NCBI GenBank assembly: GCA_007122745.1
Contig: SKTA01000095.1
Coordinates: 1-20,886, forward strand
Direction of reading: 5' to 3'
DNA from: Bacteroidales bacterium
GTDB taxonomy: Bacteria > Bacteroidota > Bacteroidia > Bacteroidales > UBA7960
Length of the DNA stretch: 20,886 nucleotides
How positions within the stretch are numbered: position 1 is the first letter of the stretch; each line of letters starts with the position of its first letter. Under the pieces are notes generated by a model. The model was not told where the DNA came from. It was given only the letters and a program-made list of their open reading frames with translations, and did not search any database. The position numbers were made by a program, and so were the translations under genes. This document shows positions 1 through 6,297 of this stretch, piece by piece.

Positions 1-1487
1 CGCCTGACAAGCTTCATGGTTTCCTCCTTGTTGCAGGAGATCTTTTCACGCAGGTTTTCGTCCTTATACGCTTCCAGGGTGTTCACAATCCCTTCGATCA
101 ATGATTGTGGAAAAACTTCATGTTGTTTGTATACCGTAGCCTGTTTGCGCAGGTATTCGGCAGCTTTCTTGCACGAATAGGGAAGCTGAGCCAGCTGCTC
201 CTGACGCGCCTTGTGTTTCTCATCAAAAATATTGACATCCACATACGTTTTCTCAGCAAACTCCAGGGCTCCTGGCATTTCAAGACCGTGACGCGCACCA
301 ACACACAAACCTGCAATCAGCAAATAGATGTCGGCAGAGCCATCCGGGCAACGAAACTCATAGGTTTGCTTGTCGCTAAGGTCTTTGAAATCAGATTGCT
401 CTTTGGGATTTTCCTTGTGGATCATATCGCCTGCGCCGACCCATCCAAGTGGTACACGGATCAGAGTTGACCGGTTGCGTTCTCCCCAGCATACATTGGT
501 AGGCGCTTCCTGATGTGGCACCAAACGAAAATAACTTGTAGGTATGGTGTTTCCAAATGCCGACAAGGATGGGGCAATGTCCAGGATCCCGGCAATCGCC
601 TTTCTGGAAATATCACTGATGCGCCCGCCCTGAAGGGTGACATTCTTACCGTCTTTCATCATGCGCATGTGGATGTGCATGCCGCTGCCTGCTTTTCCGG
701 CAGTGATCTTGGGGGCAAAGCTTACCGTAACACCGTACTTATAGGCCACCTGTCTTAATATCCACTTGGCAATGATCAGTTGGTCTGCAGCTGCTTCAAC
801 ATTTGTGGTATGAAACTCGATCTCGTTTTGCTCGTATTCGTGTTCATCATCAGAAAAATTACCAACTTCCGAATGGGAATATTTGATGTCAGCACCGGTC
901 TGTGCCATCGCCATCATAGCCTCAATACGCAACTGCTCCCATTTCACAAAAGGCTCCGACTCATGGTATGCTCTTTGGTCGTTTGCGCGATAGAGCGGAT
1001 CTTTGTCGCTGATCACATAATATTCGATCTCGCCCATCACCTCCATGGCATAACCGGTTTTTTTCTCAAGGGCTTGGTGCGCCTTGCGCATGATGTTTTC
1101 CGGTGCGCTTGCCAGCGGATTGCCGTCTTTGTCATAGTATGAACACAGAATGTCAACAGCCGGTATCTCAGAAAAGGGGTTGAGGAAAGCGGTACGGAAA
1201 CGGGGCACCACATAAAGGTCGGAGGAGCCTGCTTCCAAAAAGGTGAAAAGGCTGCTTCCGTCCACCCGTTCGCCGGTAGATAAGATGTTTTCAAGATGTT
1301 CGCGACTCTGAATCGGAAAGTTCAACGCCTTCAAACGACCGTCTCCGCCTACATAACGGAAGTTAACCATCTCAATTTCATTCTCCTCAATGTATCGAAT
1401 GATATCCGCTTTTGTAAAGTCGGAAGGTGATTTGTGTAAAAAACGAACCAGTGGGTTGGGGTTTAACAAATATTGATTTTCGTTCAT
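1..1487 (-). CDS. glnA: Glutamine synthetase, 3' end cut off by window edge
   Basis: Makes glutamine from glutamate, ammonia and ATP in the cytoplasm, the main entry of ammonia into metabolism. The frame stays open from the ATG at 1487 to base 1, giving 495 codons with no stop, so the C-terminus lies outside the window. Visible family motifs, in order: VDGSSLF (the Asp/Ser substrate loop near the N-terminus), EVMGEIEYYV (metal-binding glutamates), GSGMHIHM (ATP/metal His), RLVPHQEAP (catalytic-flap Glu), NRSTLIRVP (Arg that binds glutamate/phosphate) and EFRCPDGSADIYL. These match the GSI-like family. I did not recognise the classical adenylylation-site Tyr motif in the part present. It is divergent from the NlpC/P60 gene, with a -7-like element about 40 bases upstream of the start. 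Identity is confident; the exact GS subclass is not. Confidence 0.93.
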   Translation of the reverse strand, partial: MNENQYLLNPNPLVRFLHKSPSDFTKADIIRYIEENEIEMVNFRYVGGDGRLKALNFPIQSREHLENILSTGERVDGSSLFTFLEAGSSDLYVVPRFRTAFLNPFSEIPAVDILCSYYDKDGNPLASAPENIMRKAHQALEKKTGYAMEVMGEIEYYVISDKDPLYRANDQRAYHESEPFVKWEQLRIEAMMAMAQTGADIKYSHSEVGNFSDDEHEYEQNEIEFHTTNVEAAADQLIIAKWILRQVAYKYGVTVSFAPKITAGKAGSGMHIHMRMMKDGKNVTLQGGRISDISRKAIAGILDIAPSLSAFGNTIPTSYFRLVPHQEAPTNVCWGERNRSTLIRVPLGWVGAGDMIHKENPKEQSDFKDLSDKQTYEFRCPDGSADIYLLIAGLCVGARHGLEMPGALEFAEKTYVDVNIFDEKHKARQEQLAQLPYSCKKAAEYLRKQATVYKQHEVFPQSLIEGIVNTLEAYKDENLREKISCNKEETMKLVR

Positions 1488-1527
1488 GATGGTGTTTTTT
1501 TTGGTTTATGTATTTTGAAATTTTCGC

Positions 1528-1558
1528 CAAACATAATCAAAAAAAAGTAGTCAGGAAA
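1528..1558 (-). promoter_or_regulatory. Candidate glnA promoter (Bacteroidota type)
   Basis: On the minus strand, 1528-1535 reads TATGTTTG, a full match to the Bacteroidota -7 consensus TAnnTTTG. Nineteen bases further upstream, 1555-1558 reads TTTC, three of four bases of the -33 element TTTG. This predicts a transcript start near 1520 and a leader of about 33 bases. It is a motif match only. Confidence 0.4.
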
Positions 1559-1570
1559 GCGCTTTTGCCT

Positions 1571-1578
1571 TATTTTTG
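1571..1578 (+). promoter_or_regulatory. Candidate -7 element for the NlpC/P60 gene
   Basis: TATTTTTG matches TAnnTTTG and lies 25 bases before the ATG at 1604. No clear TTTG -33 element is seen at the expected spacing, so support is modest. Confidence 0.35.
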
Positions 1579-1603
1579 TAGTGAATAAACCGTTTCAGGA
1601 AAT

Positions 1604-2182
1604 ATGGCAATATCCGGGAGTCTCTTTTTTTACCGTTTGTTGACTAAAACGCGATTGACACGACTTGTTTTCTCATTTGTTATGGCCGGTTGTATGGCCC
1701 TGCTGGCTTCTTCCTGCAGTGTTTCCCGTGAAGTTCCCGAAGCTCCCTCTCCGCGGCCGTTGTCCCATGAGGAACGCAATCAGTACGCTCAGCAACTAGG
1801 GATGCCGGTAAGCGGAAAGGAAAACCCCGCATTGATACGCGAAGTGGCGTTATGGATCGGAACCCCGCACAGGTATGGGGGCACAAGCCGAACGGGTGTG
1901 GATTGCTCCGGGTTCATCGTAACCGTAAACAGAAATGTATACAAACGTCAGCTTCCCCGCACAACAGCAGCAATTGCCAATGAAACCAGAAGGGTTAACA
2001 GGCGGGGGCTCCGCGAGGGAGATGTGGTGTTTTTCCGGACAAAGGGGAGAAAGGTTTCACATGCAGGCATTTATCTGGGCAATGGGTATTTCGTGCACGC
2101 AAGCAGCTCACGGGGGGTGGTTGTAGACAATTTAAACGCAGATTACTGGTCAAGGCGCTTTATCAGAGGAGGCAGACCATAA
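1604..2182 (+). CDS. NlpC/P60 family cell-wall peptidase, lipoprotein
   Basis: A 192-aa cysteine peptidase expected to cut peptide cross-links or stems of peptidoglycan. The N-terminus has a basic stretch (TKTRLTR) and a hydrophobic segment ending in LASSC, a lipobox with Cys38. That predicts export, lipidation and attachment to a membrane facing the periplasm. The NlpC/P60 domain covers about residues 74-190. It has the catalytic Cys101 in RTGVDCSGF, His153 in KVSHAGIYLG and His165 in YFVHAS, the usual order of the Cys-His-His/polar triad. The LPRTT segment after the Cys is also typical. It is a single-domain protein with no SH3 or LysM module visible. The stop codon touches the T-tract of the facing hsp20 terminator. 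Confidence 0.92.
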   Translation: MAISGSLFFYRLLTKTRLTRLVFSFVMAGCMALLASSCSVSREVPEAPSPRPLSHEERNQYAQQLGMPVSGKENPALIREVALWIGTPHRYGGTSRTGVDCSGFIVTVNRNVYKRQLPRTTAAIANETRRVNRRGLREGDVVFFRTKGRKVSHAGIYLGNGYFVHASSSRGVVVDNLNADYWSRRFIRGGRP

Positions 2183-2207
2183 AAAAAGGGCAGCCTTCCG
2201 GCTACCC
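2181..2207 (-). terminator. Rho-independent terminator of the Hsp20 gene
   Basis: Read on the minus strand, an 8-bp stem GGGTAGCC/GGCTGCCC (one G-T wobble) closes a GGAA tetraloop (stem-loop 2188-2207) and is followed by seven T residues (2187-2181). On the plus strand the wobble becomes a C-A mismatch and no T-tract follows, so it should work mainly for the minus-strand gene. It overlaps the last two bases of the NlpC/P60 stop codon. Confidence 0.85.
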
Positions 2208-2236
2208 TTCCTAAAACCAACCATCTTTAATCTTCG

Positions 2237-2659
2237 TTATGAAATTTTAATCTCCCGGCTCAAGCGTGCTTTTTCCATTTTTGGAATGCTGATAAATAAA
2301 ATGCCGTTGTCATAACGTGCCTTGATCTTTTCTACGTCAGCCGTTTCCGGTATGGTAAACGATCGGGTAAATCCATCCATCTCGAACTCACGCTGCAGGT
2401 ACTCACCCTCCTCTTTTTTGTCCTCCTCTTTCTTCTCAAAAACAACAGACAAAATATTCTTCTCCACCTCCAGCTTGAAGTCATCCTTTTTCATTCCCGG
2501 AGCTGCAAGCTCAATATCGTAACTGTCTTCCTTTTCCAGGATGTTTGTTGCTGGTACACATCCGCATTTTTTCTCAAAGCCTGTGTTAAAACCTCTTTCG
2601 AGCATCTCATCGAGCATGCTGTGGCGCATTGGGCGTTGTTTCCATCTTATAATTGTCAT
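2237..2659 (-). CDS. Small heat-shock protein, Hsp20/alpha-crystallin family
   Basis: A 140-aa ATP-independent holdase chaperone that binds unfolding proteins in the cytoplasm under stress. The alpha-crystallin domain spans about residues 36-128, from PATNILEKEDSYDIELAAPG to the signature NGILFISIPK (119-127). The short C-terminal tail ends in IKI (137-139), the I-x-I motif that links dimers into oligomers. An EEDKKEE-rich loop lies in the middle (78-85). Length is typical for bacterial sHSPs. The gene is alone on its strand with its own terminator and an unusually strong ribosome binding site. No CIRCE or other heat-shock operator was recognised upstream. Confidence 0.95.
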   Translation of the reverse strand: MTIIRWKQRPMRHSMLDEMLERGFNTGFEKKCGCVPATNILEKEDSYDIELAAPGMKKDDFKLEVEKNILSVVFEKKEEDKKEEGEYLQREFEMDGFTRSFTIPETADVEKIKARYDNGILFISIPKMEKARLSREIKIS

Positions 2660-2666
2660 GGCTATT

Positions 2667-2672
2667 CCTCCT
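2667..2672 (-). promoter_or_regulatory. Strong Shine-Dalgarno sequence before the Hsp20 gene
   Basis: The minus strand reads AGGAGG, seven bases upstream of the ATG at 2659. It fixes the start codon. Such a perfect SD is unusual for Bacteroidota, and I saw no comparable one before the other genes of this window. Confidence 0.8.
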
Positions 2673-2842
2673 ATTTTGTTTTGTTAATAACTGTTTTCAT
2701 TTTTTTTTGATGAATCGTTCCCTCATCTTCAATCAAAACGTGTTCCCTTTGGTAAACCGCATGGTTTTTGCGCCATTATGGCTGTTTTATGTTTTTTGTG
2801 GGTGTTTTTGGTGCCGTTTTGGCGGAAATCTTAAGCAATTTC

Positions 2843-2898
2843 CTTTGCGACCTCTGCGCCTTTGCGGTTAATCTTTTTTTTCACCGCAAGGCGCAAAG
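2843..2898. repeat. Imperfect inverted repeat, likely dispersed intergenic repeat
   Basis: The left arm GCGCCTTTGCGGT (2856-2868) pairs with the right arm ACCGCAAGGCGC (2883-2894), one A being absent from the right arm. The 14-base loop contains a run of eight T. CTTTGCG at 2843-2849 and CAAAG at 2894-2898 extend the similarity. Sequences of this 'CGCAAAGGCGC' type recur between genes of many Bacteroidota and related genomes, to my knowledge; copy number here cannot be judged from one window. Confidence 0.55.
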
Positions 2899-3016
2899 AA
2901 CACTAAGACACAACCTGCTTCCGGCTCTCTGTTGTATTTTGGTGTGACAGGTCAAGCCCAGCCTATACAATCGATCATTGGGAATCGGTAATCGATAATC
3001 GTTTATCATTTTTCAC

Positions 3017-3024
3017 TATATTTG
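3017..3024 (+). promoter_or_regulatory. Candidate -7 element for the PLD-like gene
   Basis: TATATTTG fully matches TAnnTTTG. It lies 45 bases before the ATG at 3069, and a transcript starting near 3031 would leave almost no leader for the in-frame TTG at 3033, favouring the ATG. No good -33 TTTG is seen. Confidence 0.35.
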
Positions 3025-3068
3025 GAAGGCTGTTGTCTTACCCCTTTCGGGGGATAAATTTTTGTGGC

Positions 3069-4145
3069 ATGAGTGCTGAACAGGATTTGCAAATTCGTCT
3101 GGTATCCGACCCCCTGGCTTACTATACGCTAATGCTCAAGGATATACAAAAAGCTACGAGCTATGTTTTCCTTGAAATTTACCGGTTTCGCAGCGACGAG
3201 ATCGGTACCCGGTTTCGTGACAACCTGATCAAAAAATGTTATGAGGGGGTTCGGGTCTCCTTATTGATTGATTCCTGGGGTGCTTCGTCCAACCATTCTT
3301 TCTTCCATGATCTGATTGAAGCAGGTGGGCATGTTCGGTTTTTTAAGAAGATACGGTTTAGCTGGGACGGCTTCACCAAAAATCACAGGCGCGATCACCG
3401 AAAAATTTTGGTCATCGATGATGACATTACCTATATAGGGTCAGCAAACATCTCTTCTTATTCGCTCAACTGGCGTGAGTCGATGTTTCGCATCAAAGGG
3501 CCGATAGCCAAAACCTTCAAGCAGTTTTTTTTTGAGAATCACCGCCTTCACAATAAGTATTTTTATGACAAACAGGCTTATACAAAAACCATCTTTTATA
3601 AGGATTTCGAAATTTTGCGCGATGTACCCTCCATTCCGTGGCAGCCTGTTAAAAAGAAATACCTGGAGCTGATCAATAGTTCCACTCGTGAAATCGTCAT
3701 AGAAACGCCCTATTTCCTGCCCGGAAGCAGCCTGCGAAAAGCATTGGTCGATGCGTCACTGCGCGGGGTGTCTGTCAATGTGCACATTCCTAAAAAGTCT
3801 GATGTCGGGGCTTTGGACCTGCTTACCTCCAAATATCTGGGAGAGATGGCCGAGCAGGGTGTCCGGTTTTTCTTTTATTTGCCACAAAACCTGCATGCAA
3901 AAATTTTCATGGTCGACAGGAAATATTTCGTTGTCGGATCTTCAAACTTTGATTACAGAAGTTTTCGTTATCAGCATGAGATTTGCCTGGCCGGCGAGCA
4001 CAAAAGCCTGATCCGGCAAATCGTCAGCCACATCAACGAAACCAGAAAAGACGCCGAGCCATTCAATTATGAGTACTGGCAAAAGAGGCCAATCATGCAG
4101 CGTTTCTTTGAATGGGTCCTGATCCCTTTCCGTCACCTGTTCTAA
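3069..4145 (+). CDS. Phospholipase D/cardiolipin synthase-like protein
   Basis: A 358-aa PLD-superfamily enzyme with two HKD motifs. The first is His110-Lys112-Asp117 in DHRKILVID, followed by GSANI; the second is His276-Lys278-Asp283 in HAKIFMVD, followed by GSSNFDYRS. Two complete motifs in one chain mean a full bilobed active site, most likely joining two phosphatidylglycerols (or PG and PE) into cardiolipin. There is no N-terminal membrane segment, so it resembles the short ClsB-type enzymes. The C-terminal 20 residues (aromatic and basic, ending PFRHLF) could be an amphipathic membrane anchor. The ATG at 3069 is chosen over an in-frame TTG at 3033 because family similarity begins just after it. 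Nuclease or other phosphodiesterase activity cannot be excluded. Confidence 0.85.
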   Translation: MSAEQDLQIRLVSDPLAYYTLMLKDIQKATSYVFLEIYRFRSDEIGTRFRDNLIKKCYEGVRVSLLIDSWGASSNHSFFHDLIEAGGHVRFFKKIRFSWDGFTKNHRRDHRKILVIDDDITYIGSANISSYSLNWRESMFRIKGPIAKTFKQFFFENHRLHNKYFYDKQAYTKTIFYKDFEILRDVPSIPWQPVKKKYLELINSSTREIVIETPYFLPGSSLRKALVDASLRGVSVNVHIPKKSDVGALDLLTSKYLGEMAEQGVRFFFYLPQNLHAKIFMVDRKYFVVGSSNFDYRSFRYQHEICLAGEHKSLIRQIVSHINETRKDAEPFNYEYWQKRPIMQRFFEWVLIPFRHLF

Positions 4146-4210
4146 TTTCTTTTGACACTTTTTTTCTTTGCCATACCCTGTTTCAGGATCGGTTTTTCGC
4201 TTCTTTTTCT

Positions 4211-4218
4211 TAATTTTG
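4211..4218 (+). promoter_or_regulatory. Candidate -7 element for ptb-buk
   Basis: TAATTTTG matches TAnnTTTG and lies 30 bases before the ptb ATG at 4248, within the 102-base gap after the PLD-like gene. The expected -33 position has no TTTG. No terminator is visible after the PLD-like gene, so read-through into ptb is also possible. Confidence 0.35.
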
Positions 4219-4247
4219 AAGCGATAACCGAAAAATCTCATATCAAC

Positions 4248-5150
4248 ATGCTGAAAAAAATAACTGAACTTCACGACATGGCCCGCGGGCATAGCCGTCG
4301 CAAGCTCGCATTGGCCGCAGCTCATGATGCCCACGCCTTGGAAGCCGTGATCAATGCCTGTAAAAACAACATCGTATCAGGAATATTTATCGGAGACGAA
4401 CAAAAGATCCGGGAGATCGCCGAAAGCAAGGGTTTTGACCTCTCAGGATTTACAATCATCAACGAACCCGACAATGCAAAAGCCGCAGCACTGGCCGTTA
4501 AGATGGTTCGTGACAAAGATGCCGACATTCTGATGAAGGGAAACCTGGGAACGGCAGTCCTTTTAAAAGCCGTGCTCAACAAAGAATTTGGTTTAAGAAC
4601 AGGTGAACAGATCTCCCATCTGGCCGTTTTTGAACTGCCAACCTATCATAAGCTTATTGCATTAACAGATGCCGCAATGAACATTGCACCCGATTTTGGA
4701 GAAAAAGTCTCCATAACCCGCAGTGCCGTGGCCTATTTGCAGCAACTTGGAATTAAAATGCCCAAAGTGGCCATTCTGAGTGCTGTGGAAACCGTTAACC
4801 CCGCCATGAAGTCAAGCATGGAGGCCAGTGCCATTGCAAAAATGTGTGATCGTGGTCAGATCAAAAACTGCATTATTGACGGTCCATTAGCTTTTGACAA
4901 CGCTGTCAGCAAAAAAAGCGCCGATTTAAAGGGCATAATGAGTCCTGTAGCCGGCGATGCCGACCTTTTGGTAGCTGACGACATTGATGCTGCAAACGGC
5001 CTGTATAAGGCTTTTATTTACTTCGCACAGGCAAAGTGCGCGGCCGTCATTCTTGGTGCATCGGCACCCATTGTACTTACTTCCCGTGCCGATACAGACG
5101 AAACAAAGCTCAACAGCATTGCACTGGCTGCTGCAGTAAATCAGAAATAG
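4248..5150 (+). CDS. ptb: Phosphate butyryltransferase (phosphotransacylase)
   Basis: Exchanges CoA for phosphate on butyryl-CoA or a similar short or branched acyl-CoA, giving acyl-phosphate in the cytoplasm. The 300-aa protein is of the PTA/PTB family and of the usual Ptb length. Visible family segments are DILMKGNLGTAVLLKAVL, the region around ALTDAAMN, ILSAVETVNPAM and DGPLAFDNAVS; the last is characteristic of Ptb-type rather than acetate-type enzymes. The frame extends upstream to a TTG at 4152, but that extension is hydrophobic, unlike the family, and would include the candidate promoter, so the ATG at 4248 is used. A butyrate kinase gene follows after 33 bases, which strongly supports Ptb over Pta. 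Substrate (butyrate, isobutyrate, isovalerate) is not decidable here. Confidence 0.9.
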   Translation: MLKKITELHDMARGHSRRKLALAAAHDAHALEAVINACKNNIVSGIFIGDEQKIREIAESKGFDLSGFTIINEPDNAKAAALAVKMVRDKDADILMKGNLGTAVLLKAVLNKEFGLRTGEQISHLAVFELPTYHKLIALTDAAMNIAPDFGEKVSITRSAVAYLQQLGIKMPKVAILSAVETVNPAMKSSMEASAIAKMCDRGQIKNCIIDGPLAFDNAVSKKSADLKGIMSPVAGDADLLVADDIDAANGLYKAFIYFAQAKCAAVILGASAPIVLTSRADTDETKLNSIALAAAVNQK

Positions 5151-5183
5151 CAACCCAAACCGAAAACAAACAAAACAACACAC

Positions 5184-6260
5184 ATGGAAAAAGAACTGAT
5201 CCTGGCCATTAACCCCGGTTCCACATCAACAAAAATTGCTGTCTTTCAAAACACGAAAGAGGTGTTCCTGAAAAACATCAAACATTCGCTGGAAGACCTG
5301 AAGGCATTTAAAAAAATCACTGACCAGTATAGCTTCCGGAAACAAATTATTCTTGAGGAGCTTGAAAGTGCATCTTTTGACGTCAATCTCGTTCGCGTGA
5401 TCGTTGGTCGCGGCGGAGTGGTAAAACCAATCCCCTCCGGAGTATACCGCGTAAATGACCGGCTTATTGAGGACTTGAAGATTGGTGTTATGGGCCAGCA
5501 CGCAAGCAACCTGGGCGGACTAATCGCCAAAGACATTGCCAATTCCATTCCGGAGGCAGAGGCATTTATTGCCGATCCGGTTGTTGTTGATGAACTTGAA
5601 GACATTGCGCGCATCTCCGGTCATCCCCTTTTTCAAAGGGTATCCATTTTTCACGCACTAAACCAAAAAGCCATTGCCCGCCAGCACGCCAAATCAGTAT
5701 CGCGTTCATATGATGCGCTAAACCTTGTTATTGCGCATTTGGGTGGCGGCATCAGTGTCGGAGCACATTACAAAGGGCGTGTCATTGATGTAAACCAGGC
5801 CCTTGACGGCGAAGGACCTTTCTCTCCGGAAAGATGCGGCACCCTTCCCGCCGGTGCCCTTGTGGATATGTGTTTCAGCGGAAAACATTCCAAAGAAGAG
5901 ATCAAAGACATGATCACCGGACAAGGCGGATTGGTTGCCTACCTTGGGACCAACGATGCTTATGAAGTCGAAAAACGCGCCCACGCGGGAGACAAAGAGG
6001 CAGCGTTGATTCAGAAGGCAATGGCATATCAGGTTGCCAAAGAGATTGGCTCCATGTCAACCGTTTTAAAGGGACAGGTGGATGCAATCCTGCTGACCGG
6101 GGGCATTGCTTACGGCAAACCCTTTGTTGAAGCCGTTTCCGAAAGGGTGAGGCATATCGGACCTGTTTATGTTTACCCCGGAGAAGATGAAATGCGTGCC
6201 CTTGCCATGAACGGACTCATGGTTTTCAACGGAGAGGCCGAAGCCATGGAATATTTATAA
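5184..6260 (+). CDS. buk: Butyrate kinase
   Basis: Transfers phosphate from butyryl-phosphate (or a branched acyl-phosphate) to ADP, yielding the free acid and ATP. The 358-aa protein belongs to the acetokinase part of the ASKHA superfamily. It shows LAINPGSTSTK at residues 7-17 (phosphate loop with Asn10), DPVVVDEL at 131-138, HLGGGISVG at 185-193, DGEGPFSPERCG at 208-219 and the adenosine-site motif LTGGIAYGK at 304-312. Length is standard for Buk and shorter than acetate kinase. With ptb it forms an operon for energy-yielding acid production. The 33-base leader between the genes has no T and a single G. The stop lies 37 bases from the end of the convergent kinase gene with no terminator visible between them. 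Confidence 0.94.
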   Translation: MEKELILAINPGSTSTKIAVFQNTKEVFLKNIKHSLEDLKAFKKITDQYSFRKQIILEELESASFDVNLVRVIVGRGGVVKPIPSGVYRVNDRLIEDLKIGVMGQHASNLGGLIAKDIANSIPEAEAFIADPVVVDELEDIARISGHPLFQRVSIFHALNQKAIARQHAKSVSRSYDALNLVIAHLGGGISVGAHYKGRVIDVNQALDGEGPFSPERCGTLPAGALVDMCFSGKHSKEEIKDMITGQGGLVAYLGTNDAYEVEKRAHAGDKEAALIQKAMAYQVAKEIGSMSTVLKGQVDAILLTGGIAYGKPFVEAVSERVRHIGPVYVYPGEDEMRALAMNGLMVFNGEAEAMEYL

Positions 6261-6297
6261 AGGCTGGCAAAGCGCACATATTTTTTGGGAGAAATCA

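Larger units (their letters stand above)
2660..3068. other. Gene-free gap between the Hsp20 and PLD genes
   Basis: 409 bases without a convincing gene. It holds the Hsp20 SD at its left edge, a T-rich stretch (2699-2709), an imperfect inverted repeat of dispersed-repeat type (2843-2898), a stretch with three near-copies of TAATCG (about 2980-3001) and a -7-like element (3017-3024). Short reading frames here show no coding character. Confidence 0.7.

Noticed and set aside
105..1142. Plus-strand reading frames at the left end
   Set aside because: They are antisense to the glutamine synthetase gene, whose frame is open throughout and carries all family motifs.
2653..2871. Small reading frame in the Hsp20-PLD gap
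   Set aside because: It overlaps the Hsp20 start and SD, is rich in Phe/Cys/Leu from T-rich DNA, and ends in the dispersed repeat; no coding evidence.
4152..4247. TTG-initiated N-terminal extension of ptb
   Set aside because: The extension is hydrophobic, unlike Ptb proteins, and overlaps the candidate promoter; family similarity begins at the ATG at 4248.
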